The notes under the pieces were generated by a model. The model had not been told where the DNA came from. It worked only from the letters and a program-made list of their open reading frames with translations, and did no database searches. From NCBI RefSeq assembly GCF_947489755.1, contig NZ_CANLFB010000007.1, positions 1 through 64,000 on the forward strand: a DNA stretch of 64,000 bases, read 5' to 3'. Shown piece after piece: positions 8,793-16,640 of the stretch; position 1 is the stretch's first letter, and every line of letters starts with the position of its first letter. The position numbers and the translations under genes are program-made. The DNA is from an uncultured Psychromonas sp. GTDB taxonomy: Bacteria; Pseudomonadota; Gammaproteobacteria; Enterobacterales; Psychromonadaceae.

Positions 8793-9272
8793 TTACTTTT
8801 TATTAAATACGCTTTTAATAAAGCGGTCTAAAGCAAGGAAACCACCACTGAAGAGAACAACTTGTGCTAATAGAATCCCCCATAGAACATGCTCCGCATA
8901 AGCTACGGGCGCAATATCTTCTAAACTAATCACTGCAACAATATTAACAAAAAACAATCCTAAAGCGGCAAAACGAGTCGTTAATCCGAGTATTAATAAG
9001 ACGGGTAGTACGAGCTCACCGATAGTCCCTAGATAAGCTGCTAACTCAAAAGGCAATACTGGTACTTGGTATTCGTATTCAAATAAAAGAAGCGTGCTTT
9101 CCCAGTCTCGTAACTTGGTGAGACCTGATGCAAAAAATGCCCAACCAACATAAACACGAGCTGCTAATAGAGCGAGCGGTTGTAATAGGTTTATTTTCTC
9201 AGCAATATTTAAATATAGATCGCCAATTGATGAAAATAATGATTTTTTTGATTCAGAAGTATAAGTATTCAT
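8793..9272 (-). CDS. DoxX family membrane protein, bufferin operon
   Basis: The last gene of the bufferin operon encodes a 159-residue DoxX protein with four hydrophobic helices. The family signature is seen in ARVYVGWAFFASGLTKLRDW and FELAAYLGTIGELVLPVLLILGLTTRF (quoted in parts), then FVNIVAVISL. It overlaps the upstream DUF2063 gene by 4 bases. DoxX proteins are a recurring fourth component (BufD) of bufferin-type operons; they are quinone- or redox-associated membrane proteins, but the exact step here is unknown. The context, not the sequence, supports a role with the modified peptide. Confidence 0.85.
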   Translation of the reverse strand: MNTYTSESKKSLFSSIGDLYLNIAEKINLLQPLALLAARVYVGWAFFASGLTKLRDWESTLLLFEYEYQVPVLPFELAAYLGTIGELVLPVLLILGLTTRFAALGLFFVNIVAVISLEDIAPVAYAEHVLWGILLAQVVLFSGGFLALDRFIKSVFNKK

Positions 9273-10051
9273 AGTGAGTTCTCTTTAAAGTGTAAAATTA
9301 AATTTTGTTCTATTGCTTTTACCAACCATTTATCAAATGAAAAATCATCATAATGGCTGACGGCATCCAGTGATTCTGCTAATGACTTCCTTGCCTTTAA
9401 ACAAAACATAAACTCAGCTTCGCTATCTGTTAATGTTGTTACTTTAGGTTGGAATTCTGGCCTGAATATCATGACGACATGTTTTTTGGGTTCAATATTT
9501 AATGCTATTTTAGCTTGCTCCATTGCCTGTTCTCGTTGTTTTTCTTCAGGGTGATGGTGTGCATCAAAAATCTCACTAATAGGTGATGTTGTTCTTATTA
9601 GTGCAACATTGTTATTTAATACAATGCTAATATCTTCTGGTTCAGCACTAGCAAGTAATGCTAATGACGTATAATCGAGTGTTTGGTCTTGCCCATTTAA
9701 TGCTTTATGTATGTGCCAATCTAACTCTGCGCAATCAGGTAAGTAAGCATATTCATGTGCAATCTGATTTGTTGCAATAAAACGTGAAAATTCATCTCCC
9801 CATTGCGCCCAGTCACCCTTGTTTGGTGGATATTTTTTTAAAAATTCTTGTACTAATATCTCATTAACATCACTATCTAATAACTGTGAAATAGTGGGGA
9901 AAGTGATACTTAAAGCACGCTGTGCATTCGCTAATAAATTACGTCGGTAAATATTAATACCACGAACATCAAAGCCGCTTTCTTCTCGCTCTTTAATGAA
10001 TGATGTTGGATCATCATTCCAAATAAGAGCTAACAATTGCTGCTGATTCAT
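9269..10051 (-). CDS. DUF2063 (BufC-like) partner of the MNIO enzyme
   Basis: A 260-residue protein whose N-terminal half matches the putative DNA-binding domain family DUF2063: YRRNLLANAQRALSITFPTI, then FLKKYPPNKGDWAQWGDEF and CAELDWHIHKAL. In bufferin and related RiPP systems this protein (BufC) forms a complex with the DUF692 enzyme and helps present the precursor, so the name DNA-binding is probably misleading. The start overlaps the stop of the DUF692 gene by one base and the end overlaps doxX by four, showing tight translational coupling. Confidence 0.85.
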   Translation of the reverse strand: MNQQQLLALIWNDDPTSFIKEREESGFDVRGINIYRRNLLANAQRALSITFPTISQLLDSDVNEILVQEFLKKYPPNKGDWAQWGDEFSRFIATNQIAHEYAYLPDCAELDWHIHKALNGQDQTLDYTSLALLASAEPEDISIVLNNNVALIRTTSPISEIFDAHHHPEEKQREQAMEQAKIALNIEPKKHVVMIFRPEFQPKVTTLTDSEAEFMFCLKARKSLAESLDAVSHYDDFSFDKWLVKAIEQNLILHFKENSL

Positions 10052-10977
10052 TACAGTTCCTTGGTCAATACTGACTTATTGATCATGGTTTGATTTAACA
10101 GGTTTTTATTAAAAACAGTACGAGCTATATGACGTGCTTTATCTGCTTCACTTATTAAAACTGACCATTCTGGTAAGTCATTGTCCCATTCTATTAATGT
10201 AGGGATTTTTCCAAAGCGTTGAAGTGCTTGCTCATAACCTTGCCAAACGTGATCTGAAACTGGTCGAGCATGGTCATCGACCACTAATTCGCCTGGTAAC
10301 GCTGTTGTACAACCTGCAAGGTGAATTTGAGCAACACTATTAATTGGCAGAATATTAATATAATCATTAACTGATTGCTTAATATTACCGTCCTCAAAAT
10401 TAATGCTATTAACCGCTATATTATTAATATCTAATAATATTTTTGAATCTGTTCGTCGGCTAAGTTCTGCTAAGAATTCAGCTTCAGATAAATAACTTTG
10501 ATCAAATTTTATATAAGCAGACACATTTTCAATAATTAATTGTCGACCCAAAATTTCTTGCACTTTATCAACTTGTTCACACATACGATCTAAGCTTGTA
10601 TTAGTATGAATAATAGGTAATAAATCGCCGCTATGGATTAACTGTCCTTGTTGTTGCCCCCACGTAAAACAGGCATGCTCAGACATTAAAAATGGATCGA
10701 TACTTTGTGCTAATTTGCTTAATCGGTTTAAATAGTGAAGAGGTATATCTTGTTCAGATCCCAGTCCCATTGACGTTGAGTGCAAACTGATAGGGTATTT
10801 TTCACGAACCTGGTTAAGCACAGATAATGCCGCACCGCCTTCACCAAAAAAATTCTCAGAGTGCACTTCTACAAAATCAACTTGTTGAGGTTGAGTTAAT
10901 ACATCAGTAAAATGCACGTGTCGTAAGCCAACACCAATTAAAATATCTTTACTTTCTACTGACATATTATTTCTCAC
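10051..10977 (-). CDS. DUF692 multinuclear non-heme iron oxidase (MNIO), BufB-like
   Basis: A 308-residue TIM-barrel enzyme of the DUF692 family (MNIO), which uses two or three iron ions to modify cysteines of peptide precursors. The family signatures are IGVGLRHVHFTDVL, VEVHSENFF, PISLHSTSMGLG, the MSEHACFTW motif, IIENVSAYIKF, LLDINNIAVN and AQIHLAGC, which provide the His, Glu, Asp and Asn metal ligands. In Caulobacter the BufB homolog converts cysteines of bufferins into thiooxazole-type heterocycles that bind copper. Here the precursor gene ends only 3 bases upstream, so the substrate assignment is strong. The product chemistry is inferred from the family. Confidence 0.92.
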   Translation of the reverse strand: MRNNMSVESKDILIGVGLRHVHFTDVLTQPQQVDFVEVHSENFFGEGGAALSVLNQVREKYPISLHSTSMGLGSEQDIPLHYLNRLSKLAQSIDPFLMSEHACFTWGQQQGQLIHSGDLLPIIHTNTSLDRMCEQVDKVQEILGRQLIIENVSAYIKFDQSYLSEAEFLAELSRRTDSKILLDINNIAVNSINFEDGNIKQSVNDYINILPINSVAQIHLAGCTTALPGELVVDDHARPVSDHVWQGYEQALQRFGKIPTLIEWDNDLPEWSVLISEADKARHIARTVFNKNLLNQTMINKSVLTKEL

Positions 10978-10980
10978 CTA

Positions 10981-11253
10981 TTAGCTAGCTTTGTATGCTG
11001 CTTTAGCTTCTGATTTTGATAAACCACCTAATGTTGAACAAGTTCCTTTTTCAACTAGTTTCCATTCGCCTTTATCGTTATCAAGTGTTGATTGGCCTGC
11101 ACATGAATGTGTTCCTGCTAAGTTTGCACAGTCATTTTGACCTGCTGCTGCAATGCCGTAACATTTTTCTTTACTTGCTGCTTGTGCTGGCGCTGAAACA
11201 CCTGCTGCGATAACGGCTGCTAATGCTGCACTTGCTAATAATTTATTGCTCAT
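10981..11253 (-). CDS. DUF2282 bufferin-type RiPP precursor, copy 1
   Basis: A 90-residue precursor with a cleavable signal peptide ([22 protein letters not shown]) and a short core. The core has four cysteines at residues 31, 42, 51 and 72, in [22 protein letters not shown] and KGTCSTLGG. This is the DUF2282 pattern seen in bufferin 1. The family is modified on cysteine by the MNIO enzyme and exported to the periplasm to bind copper. The gene is next to the enzyme gene. It shares its first 89 residues with copy 2 (11574-11849) and ends AYKAS instead of AYKANS. AAAGGATC lies before the start. Confidence 0.9.
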   Translation of the reverse strand: MSNKLLASAALAAVIAAGVSAPAQAASKEKCYGIAAAGQNDCANLAGTHSCAGQSTLDNDKGEWKLVEKGTCSTLGGLSKSEAKAAYKAS

Positions 11254-11573
11254 AAAAAGATCCTTTTATTGATAAAAACTAAATATATTATGTTAACTAT
11301 TTCATGTGTTTAGCCGATGAGTATCATCAACTTATTGAGTAATAGCTGAGTATTATTTACTAAAACAGTGTCAATACACCGTCTATACCATCATTAATTA
11401 AAAGATTTATTTTCAATTAAATATGTATGCCTAAAAGACATAACAATAGGATTAAAAATTTCAGAATAATTGTTTATAGAGTCAATTTTTGTTTGTTTTA
11501 GATAGTAATGTGAACTTGATCTACAAGTAACAATCATAATTAAACGGTTACTCGTAGGCATAAATTACGATTC
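11254..11573 (-). promoter_or_regulatory. Spacer between the two precursor genes, possible internal promoter
   Basis: A 320-base spacer, unusual inside an otherwise tight operon. On the minus strand a TTGACA-like box lies at 11374-11369, with AT-rich sequence after it, but the -10 match is poor at the standard spacing. I saw no strong terminator hairpin. It may carry an extra promoter for precursor copy 1 and the modification genes, or it may be a scar of the duplication. Confidence 0.3.
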
Positions 11574-11849
11574 TTATGAGTTTGCTTTGTAAGCTGCTTT
11601 AGCTTCTGATTTTGATAGCCCACCCAATGTTGAACAAGTACCTTTTTCAACTAATTTCCATTCACCTTTATCGTTATCAAGTGTGGATTGACCGGCACAA
11701 GAATGCGTGCCTGCTAAGTTTGCACAGTCATTTTGACCCGCAGCTGCGATTCCGTAGCATTTTTCTTTACTCGCTGCTTGTGCTGGCGCTGAAACACCTG
11801 CTGCGATAACGGCTGCTAATGCTGCACTTGCTAATAGTTTATTGCTCAT
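11574..11849 (-). CDS. DUF2282 bufferin-type RiPP precursor, copy 2
   Basis: A second 91-residue precursor, identical in its first 89 amino acids to the copy at 10981-11253, including the signal peptide and the cysteines at 31, 42, 51 and 72. At the DNA level about 20 positions differ, all silent, and nearly all in the part encoding the mature peptide; the signal-peptide part is almost unchanged. It is 42 bases downstream of the thioredoxin gene. Two identical precursors could raise peptide dose relative to the enzyme or separate expression under two promoters. Confidence 0.9.
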   Translation of the reverse strand: MSNKLLASAALAAVIAAGVSAPAQAASKEKCYGIAAAGQNDCANLAGTHSCAGQSTLDNDKGEWKLVEKGTCSTLGGLSKSEAKAAYKANS

Positions 11850-11891
11850 AAAAAATCCTCTTATTGATAAATATAAAAATAAATTAAAAAA

Positions 11892-12206
11892 CTAAATGTA
11901 CTGTTCTATCCATTGCATCAATTGAATCGCGGGCATACCACCTATTTGTTGCGCAACAATTTCATTATTTTTTACTAAAAGTAATGTCGGAACACTACGA
12001 ATGCCATAATCGATAGCATCATTCTGCGATGTATCAACATCAACCTTAATAATGTTAAGGCGCTCATTCATTGCGTTGGATACATTTTCAATAACAGGTG
12101 TCATTGATTGGCAAGGTCCGCACCATGAAGCACTAAAAAACAATAATGAGTGTTCGTGTTCTGATAATAAATTATCTAAGTTATCGGTAGAGGTTAGTTT
12201 CTTCAT
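11892..12206 (-). CDS. Thioredoxin-like protein in the bufferin operon
   Basis: A 104-residue single-domain thioredoxin with the redox site WCGPCQS (Cys near residues 29 and 32) and the conserved cis-proline in RSVPTLLLV. No signal peptide is visible, so it should act in the cytoplasm, where the MNIO enzyme modifies its precursor. It is transcribed with the YHS gene upstream and precursor copy 2 downstream. I infer that it keeps precursor cysteines or the enzyme reduced before modification. A housekeeping role is less likely given the position. Confidence 0.88.
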   Translation of the reverse strand: MKKLTSTDNLDNLLSEHEHSLLFFSASWCGPCQSMTPVIENVSNAMNERLNIIKVDVDTSQNDAIDYGIRSVPTLLLVKNNEIVAQQIGGMPAIQLMQWIEQYI

Positions 12207-12319
12207 GGTTAAAATCTCGCTTATTTATTATTAACACTAAAGAGGTATTTGGCAATGTTTGTGCTTTTAAATTAAGAGGCTTATTACATATCAACCAAAT
12301 ACTCTCTTTAAAATAGGTC

Positions 12320-12805
12320 TTAATCGTTTATTTCTTCTATTTGCTCCGTTGTAAGACCTTTAATCGTTGTCCAGTTACCTTGTGACTGTGCAAGGTATCC
12401 AGGTACATCTGTTAACCATTTCTTTTGAACGTCTTTATTAAGGTTTAAATATAATTTGTCACCTTTGATATGCCATGCTGTTGGGTCTGTATCAAATTTT
12501 TGGTTTAAAGCCACACCAAATGCACAGAAACCACCGTATTGTGGTGCATATTTAGTTGGATCTTCCTTAAATAAGTCACGGTTATCTGCGCTAGCAAAAT
12601 GATAAATAGCGCCGTTGTAAGCTGCGGTATATTTATCTGAACCTTTTGTTGGTGTTCCTTCAGTAAAATATGAAACAGTATCGTAACCTTTAATTGCTAG
12701 GTCATTATCGTTTGCATTAACTTCAATATTAGCGGCAAATGCAAAGCTACTTGCTAATAGTGCAGTGCTGACTAGTGTTGATTTGATTAATGATGAAAGT
12801 TTCAT
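12320..12805 (-). CDS. Periplasmic YHS-domain protein
   Basis: A 161-residue exported protein with a signal peptide ending SFAFA, then a YHS domain: LAIKGYDTVSYFTEGTPTKG, IYHFASADNRDLFKEDPTKYAPQYGG (quoted in part as FASADNRDLFKEDP and YAPQYGGFCAFG) and LNKDVQKKW. YHS domains resemble the TRASH metal-binding fold and often occur near copper or other metal resistance genes, but a metal is not shown here; the mature part has only one cysteine. It is the first gene of the minus-strand bufferin operon, divergent from the AraC gene. Confidence 0.82.
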   Translation of the reverse strand: MKLSSLIKSTLVSTALLASSFAFAANIEVNANDNDLAIKGYDTVSYFTEGTPTKGSDKYTAAYNGAIYHFASADNRDLFKEDPTKYAPQYGGFCAFGVALNQKFDTDPTAWHIKGDKLYLNLNKDVQKKWLTDVPGYLAQSQGNWTTIKGLTTEQIEEIND

Positions 12806-12966
12806 TGTGTATCTCCATATAGAATAAATTATTAATGTTTAATTTAAGTTAAGTAAGGGCTCACCCTTGGCTTGGTTGATAATATAAGGCTTTCAATATT
12901 TAAAAAGGGATGACATAGTCCCTATATTGAACCCAATCGTCCAAATTAGTCATAAAGAGAGTCAAA
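12806..12966. promoter_or_regulatory. Divergent promoter region between YHS gene and araC-type gene
   Basis: A 161-base intergenic region serving both directions. It holds an inverted repeat AGGGA/TCCCT (12906-12910 and 12919-12923). This is a plausible site for control of the bufferin operon by the adjacent AraC protein, but the binding site is not proven. Confidence 0.4.
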
Positions 12967-13788
12967 ATGGATCAACTTTCAATTATATTGAAGCGATTTT
13001 CGATGAATACGGAAGTCTTTTTTAGTGGTAACTTATGCGGTATTAGCCATTTCGATAAACAACCTAATCAGGGGCATTTACACCTTTTACAAAGTGGTGA
13101 ACTCACATTAATTGATGGGCAGGGGGTATCGCAGGTATTTAACGAGCCGACTGTGTTATTTGTGCCTTTACCGCATACTCATCGTATTATTGGTAATGAC
13201 GATAATCCTCCACAATTAGTCTGTGCTAATGTGATGTATGATGAAACGACCTCGAATCCTATCGCTGAAGCCCTACCGGCGTTACTATCTTTTAACTTCA
13301 ATGATTGTCCTAAAATAAAACAAACCTCGTTATTATTATTTGAAGAAGCTTTTAACGACCGATGTGGGCGAACGCCAATGATTAACTCATTAACCGATAT
13401 CTTTATTATTTATATTTTAAGGCATGTTTTAAGCAATAAAATAATGGAGCATGGTTTATTGGCTGGATTGGCTCACCCACAATTATCTAAAGTAATATTA
13501 GCGATTCAAGATGCCCCCGAGCAAGCATGGGGATTAGAAGAAATGGCAGAGCTAGCATTGATGTCTCGCTCTAAGTTTTCAGCGTTATTTAAACGCATTG
13601 TCGGCCAAAGCCCTGGTGACTATGTCATTGATTGGCGAATTGTGGTTGCTAAAAGTTTATTAAAACAGAATAAATCAGTTGCGTTAGTAGCGAATGCTGT
13701 TGGATATGAAAATGGTTCTGCTCTGGCAAGGGTATTTAGAAAGAAACTAGGTATTTCACCTAAAGAATGGTTGGAATTAAATAATTAA
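12967..13788 (+). CDS. AraC-family transcriptional regulator
   Basis: A 273-residue regulator with an N-terminal cupin-like sensor domain (about residues 10-95, with CGISHFDKQ, GHLHLLQSGELTLIDG and VPLPHTHRIIG) and a C-terminal double helix-turn-helix domain (about 175-272). The AraC signature is clear in LALMSRSKFSALFKRIVGQS and VANAVGYENGSALARVFRKK, then GISPKEW. The histidines in the cupin part could bind a metal or small ligand. Its divergent position makes the YHS-thioredoxin-bufferin operon the probable target. GAGTC lies close to the ATG. Confidence 0.88.
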   Translation: MDQLSIILKRFSMNTEVFFSGNLCGISHFDKQPNQGHLHLLQSGELTLIDGQGVSQVFNEPTVLFVPLPHTHRIIGNDDNPPQLVCANVMYDETTSNPIAEALPALLSFNFNDCPKIKQTSLLLFEEAFNDRCGRTPMINSLTDIFIIYILRHVLSNKIMEHGLLAGLAHPQLSKVILAIQDAPEQAWGLEEMAELALMSRSKFSALFKRIVGQSPGDYVIDWRIVVAKSLLKQNKSVALVANAVGYENGSALARVFRKKLGISPKEWLELNN

Positions 13789-14110
13789 TGGTTTTAATTA
13801 TCTATAGACATTAAAGTACTTAGTGTCAGTATTGTTATTTATTACGTTTGAGATTATCTACAGTAAATTAAATATAATCGTTATTTTTGGTTAACCAAAC
13901 TTTACAGGCGCTTTTTTAAATATTCTACTTTGAATATAGGCCTACTTTGAGTATAGTTTTACTCTTATATAATGTAATATATTACAAAATAAGTGTTGTA
14001 GTATAGACACCCTTTTTTATAGCGCGTTAAAGTTCATATGGACATTAATTTAGAATACTTCTGCTTAATTATTTAACCCTATTAGGCAGCTCATTTATAA
14101 TGGAGAAAAA
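13789..14110. other. Intergenic region with regulatory-looking repeats
   Basis: This 322-base gap contains no gene that I can see. It carries the direct repeats and promoter described at 13925-13985. The rest is AT-rich with no recognisable RNA. Confidence 0.5.
13925..13985 (+). promoter_or_regulatory. Direct repeats, -10 box and palindrome upstream of unknown secreted gene
   Basis: CTACTTTGAATATAG (13925-13939) and CTACTTTGAGTATAG (13942-13956) are 15-bp direct repeats with one mismatch and a 17-base period. They are followed by TATAAT (13968-13973) and the palindrome GTAATATATTAC (13974-13985). Direct repeats overlapping the -35 region are typical of AraC-type binding, and an AraC gene lies directly upstream; the link is inference. 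Confidence 0.45.
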
Positions 14111-15283
14111 GTGAGATACTGTAAGCTTACAATTGGTTTGTTATTCTCATTTGCAACTAACCTATCTGCTTTAGAGTTGGTTACGCCGTCTGAAGAGTCT
14201 GCCATAGAGCAAATAAATCAAGAATATGACATTAATAGTCTATTGATATCTTCTAACAATAAGCTAGGCCGCTATAACAAAAATGAATTTGAATATAGAG
14301 CGTTAGGTTTAGAGATTGAACATAGTAAAAATAATTATCAGAAAAGCCTTAACGTGCTAAGTGAAAAAGTGGTTGCAAAGGATAATGTACAACAATTCTT
14401 TAAAGACTTAGAAGCGCTTGTTTTAAAAATAGATACGCTGGAAAAAGATTATGAAAATAAAGGTCTTGAGTTAAAAGAAGAACATAAATCTATTTTAAAT
14501 GATGGCCAAAAACTGAAAGATACACGTATAAAAAGAAGTACTGAATTAGCTGCGTTAAAACAAAAAGTGGTAGGACGTTTAACGTCTGAACTAGCCGATC
14601 CAAAAAGTGTGAAAAATGTTTCACTAAGTGGCACTGCGGTTTGTACTAAATTTCAATCTATTAATGAATGTTTGAATGAAAATGAAAGTCAGATCATCAA
14701 AACTGCTAAACAATCAGATGACTTTTTAAATGAACGAAGTGTTTTACTGTCATATAAAATAGTTGATGCGAGTCAAAATTTGGACGGTGAATTGTCTTAT
14801 CGTGCTGCTATTTCATTTAAACCATCTTACAATTCTAAAATAGAATCTATTTTAAATGAAAAATTTGGACTTAAGTCTGCTGTCTTAACGTTAAAAAGTA
14901 ATGTCAAAGTCGATTGGTACATTGATGGTAATAAAGTCGGTAGTGGCAAAGAAATTACACATGAAGTCTCACTGGGGCGACATGGTATATTGGCTTCTTA
15001 TAACTCTATTGGTCAATCAACTATTGAGGTGATTGAAAGTAATGGTGAGTTTTTCTATACTTTTTCAGAAAAAACTAAAAAAAATCAAGCCCATAAAGCA
15101 GTCTCGACACAAAATAAATTAGCTAAAACTAACTATCCTAATGTGTCAATGACAGCGCCTCATAGTCAAACTAATAAACCTGTTATCAAATTGAAACCAA
15201 GTGATAGTGTAAATAAAAAAGAGAAAGGTTATTTATATTACATTGGTCTTGAGCCAAAAGATGAATTACAAGAAACTTTTTAA
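14111..15283 (+). CDS. Secreted coiled-coil protein with a PEGA-like domain, unknown function
   Basis: A 390-residue protein that I cannot name. The GTG start at 14111 follows TGGAGAAAAA. The signal peptide (LTIGLLFSFATNLSALE) is followed by a charged helical region with coiled-coil character (about residues 45-160, LEKDYENKGLELKEEHK). Two cysteines sit close together in CTKFQSINEC. A beta-rich part at about 255-310 (LKSNVKVDWYIDGNKVGSGK, ITHEVSLGRHGI) resembles PEGA carbohydrate- or surface-associated domains. The tail is polar and ends abruptly. Related proteins sometimes carry a further C-terminal enzyme domain, so this may be a shorter form; I cannot confirm that. Confidence 0.7.
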   Translation: MRYCKLTIGLLFSFATNLSALELVTPSEESAIEQINQEYDINSLLISSNNKLGRYNKNEFEYRALGLEIEHSKNNYQKSLNVLSEKVVAKDNVQQFFKDLEALVLKIDTLEKDYENKGLELKEEHKSILNDGQKLKDTRIKRSTELAALKQKVVGRLTSELADPKSVKNVSLSGTAVCTKFQSINECLNENESQIIKTAKQSDDFLNERSVLLSYKIVDASQNLDGELSYRAAISFKPSYNSKIESILNEKFGLKSAVLTLKSNVKVDWYIDGNKVGSGKEITHEVSLGRHGILASYNSIGQSTIEVIESNGEFFYTFSEKTKKNQAHKAVSTQNKLAKTNYPNVSMTAPHSQTNKPVIKLKPSDSVNKKEKGYLYYIGLEPKDELQETF

Positions 15284-15317
15284 TCGACTTGTCTCATTTA
15301 AAAAGAAGTAATTATTA

Positions 15318-15351
15318 AAAAGTAACGTCAATGTGATGTTACTTTTTTTTT
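15318..15351 (+). terminator. Rho-independent terminator
   Basis: AAAAAGTAAC (15318-15327) and GTTACTTTTT (15339-15348) pair across an 11-base loop, followed by more T residues. It ends the unknown secreted gene. Confidence 0.88.
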
Positions 15352-15562
15352 ATCAATTGGTAGCTAAATAATAAATGACTTACTTTCACTTTGAACCCAT
15401 TGAAAGATCTCAACAGATATCTTTATGTAATGATGGTGAGTATATAGAAACATATACACAAAGTAGTTATGATATCTGGAAATAGTCGTTTTTTGTTTTT
15501 TGTAGATGAGTATTAGTGCCAAAGTAAATTATAAAATGATCATTATATTTATAATCGATTAA
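15352..15562. other. Intergenic region without recognised gene
   Basis: Between the terminator and the structured element at 15563. No open frame with a ribosome site and no known motif was seen. Confidence 0.4.
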
Positions 15563-15665
15563 GTTATTAAAACTTGGCCATTATTCTTAAATCGCTTCCA
15601 CAAGTAGAAGTGTATTAATCACCTTTTTGATTACTGCTATGGCGATGACCAAGTTGTTTAATAAC
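15563..15665 (-). ncRNA. 103-nt three-way-junction-like structure 3' of the nucleotidase gene
   Basis: GTTATTAA (15563-15570) pairs with TTAATAAC (15658-15665), AACTTGG (15571-15577) with CCAAGTT (15649-15655), and CCAT (15578-15581) with ATGG (15639-15642). Inside are two hairpins, CTTC/GAAG (15595-15598, 15607-15610) and TAATCA/TGATTA (15616-15621, 15628-15633). The left end touches nothing known; the right end touches the stop codon of the minus-strand nucleotidase. It may be a 3' UTR structure, an element end or an independent RNA. No family is recognised and strand is assumed from the neighbour. Confidence 0.45.
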
Positions 15666-16616
15666 TTATTCCGTTGGCTCCACAATATTCTTAATACCAA
15701 AAGGAATGTGTACGGAAGGAGCAACTTTGCTGGTTGAGTTTAAATGTCCAGATTGATCGTCGAAAAATATATGTGGCTTTAATACACCTAATACCAATCC
15801 CTTATCAACACCGCCTAAGAAGAAGGCATCATTTGCCATCACTCCCCATTTTTTTAATGTGTTTAATGCACGCTCATGAGAGGGAGCATTTCTCGCCGTC
15901 ACAATAGACACGCGTAATCTATTTTTATACTGAATATCTATTTTCTTTTTATTTTCTTCTCTTAGCTGAATCGCTGATATTTTCACTAAAAATTCTTTTA
16001 ACGGCCCAGGCGTATGCGGTTGCAGAATGTTCTTCGTTTCATGATTGTGAAATTGTTTTAAGTCATTAGTGGTGTGCATGACCGTTTCAGATTCGTCATC
16101 TGCTAATACGCCATCAAAGTCAAAGGCAAGCCTTAAATCATCATCGTCTTCTTCATCAATAATGGTTGAACTTAAAACATGTCCTGCAGGGTAGCCACGT
16201 TTAATTGCTTCTCTTACATCTGATAAGTTACCTGAAAGAAAAAGTGAAATACTCAATGCAGGGATATATTCATAAGGTGATTTACCTTGCATGAAAATCG
16301 CTCTAGAGATTTGTAAATGATGATGCTCTATTGATTTCATTACTCGAAGCCCAGTATCAGGATCATTACGAGACAATAAGACCACTTCAACTAAAGGATC
16401 TTCACTTGGGTCATCACTTAAATCATTTAACGACAGTAATCGTTTAATAAAAGAGAAAGCAACGCCTTTGCTAAGCGGCTTTTTAATGTTTTTAGCTTGG
16501 TATTTTCTATACTCTGCTTCGCCTTTACTTTTAAATACTTGATCTGATTCTGTTAGGTCAAATACCGCACTCGAGGCAACACCAATGACTAAACGTTTTC
16601 CTAATTCATAGGACAT
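15666..16616 (-). CDS. 5'-nucleotidase (cN-I type, PF06189-like)
   Basis: A 316-residue cytosolic nucleotidase related to the cN-I family, which removes the phosphate from AMP/IMP-type mononucleotides. Family features are KRLVIGVASSAVFDL at the start, VEVVLLSRNDPDTGLRVMKS, the LAFDFDGVLADDESE segment carrying the HAD-type aspartates (near residues 170-185), VSIVTARNAPSHERAL and FFLGGVDKG, then PHIFFDDQ. It lies 24 bases after the HAD gene and is probably cotranscribed with it. A structured element follows its stop. Confidence 0.85.
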   Translation of the reverse strand: MSYELGKRLVIGVASSAVFDLTESDQVFKSKGEAEYRKYQAKNIKKPLSKGVAFSFIKRLLSLNDLSDDPSEDPLVEVVLLSRNDPDTGLRVMKSIEHHHLQISRAIFMQGKSPYEYIPALSISLFLSGNLSDVREAIKRGYPAGHVLSSTIIDEEDDDDLRLAFDFDGVLADDESETVMHTTNDLKQFHNHETKNILQPHTPGPLKEFLVKISAIQLREENKKKIDIQYKNRLRVSIVTARNAPSHERALNTLKKWGVMANDAFFLGGVDKGLVLGVLKPHIFFDDQSGHLNSTSKVAPSVHIPFGIKNIVEPTE

Positions 16617-16640
16617 ATTTTTACCTCTTGTATTGTAGGG

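Noticed and set aside
11016-11809. 65-residue plus-strand frames opposite both bufferin precursors
   Set aside because: Both are antisense shadows of the duplicated precursor genes; they differ in sequence where the precursors do not.
15563-15665. Integron attC site
   Set aside because: The ends GTTATTA/TAATAAC do not fit the RYYYAAC/GTTRRRY core sites and no integrase is present.
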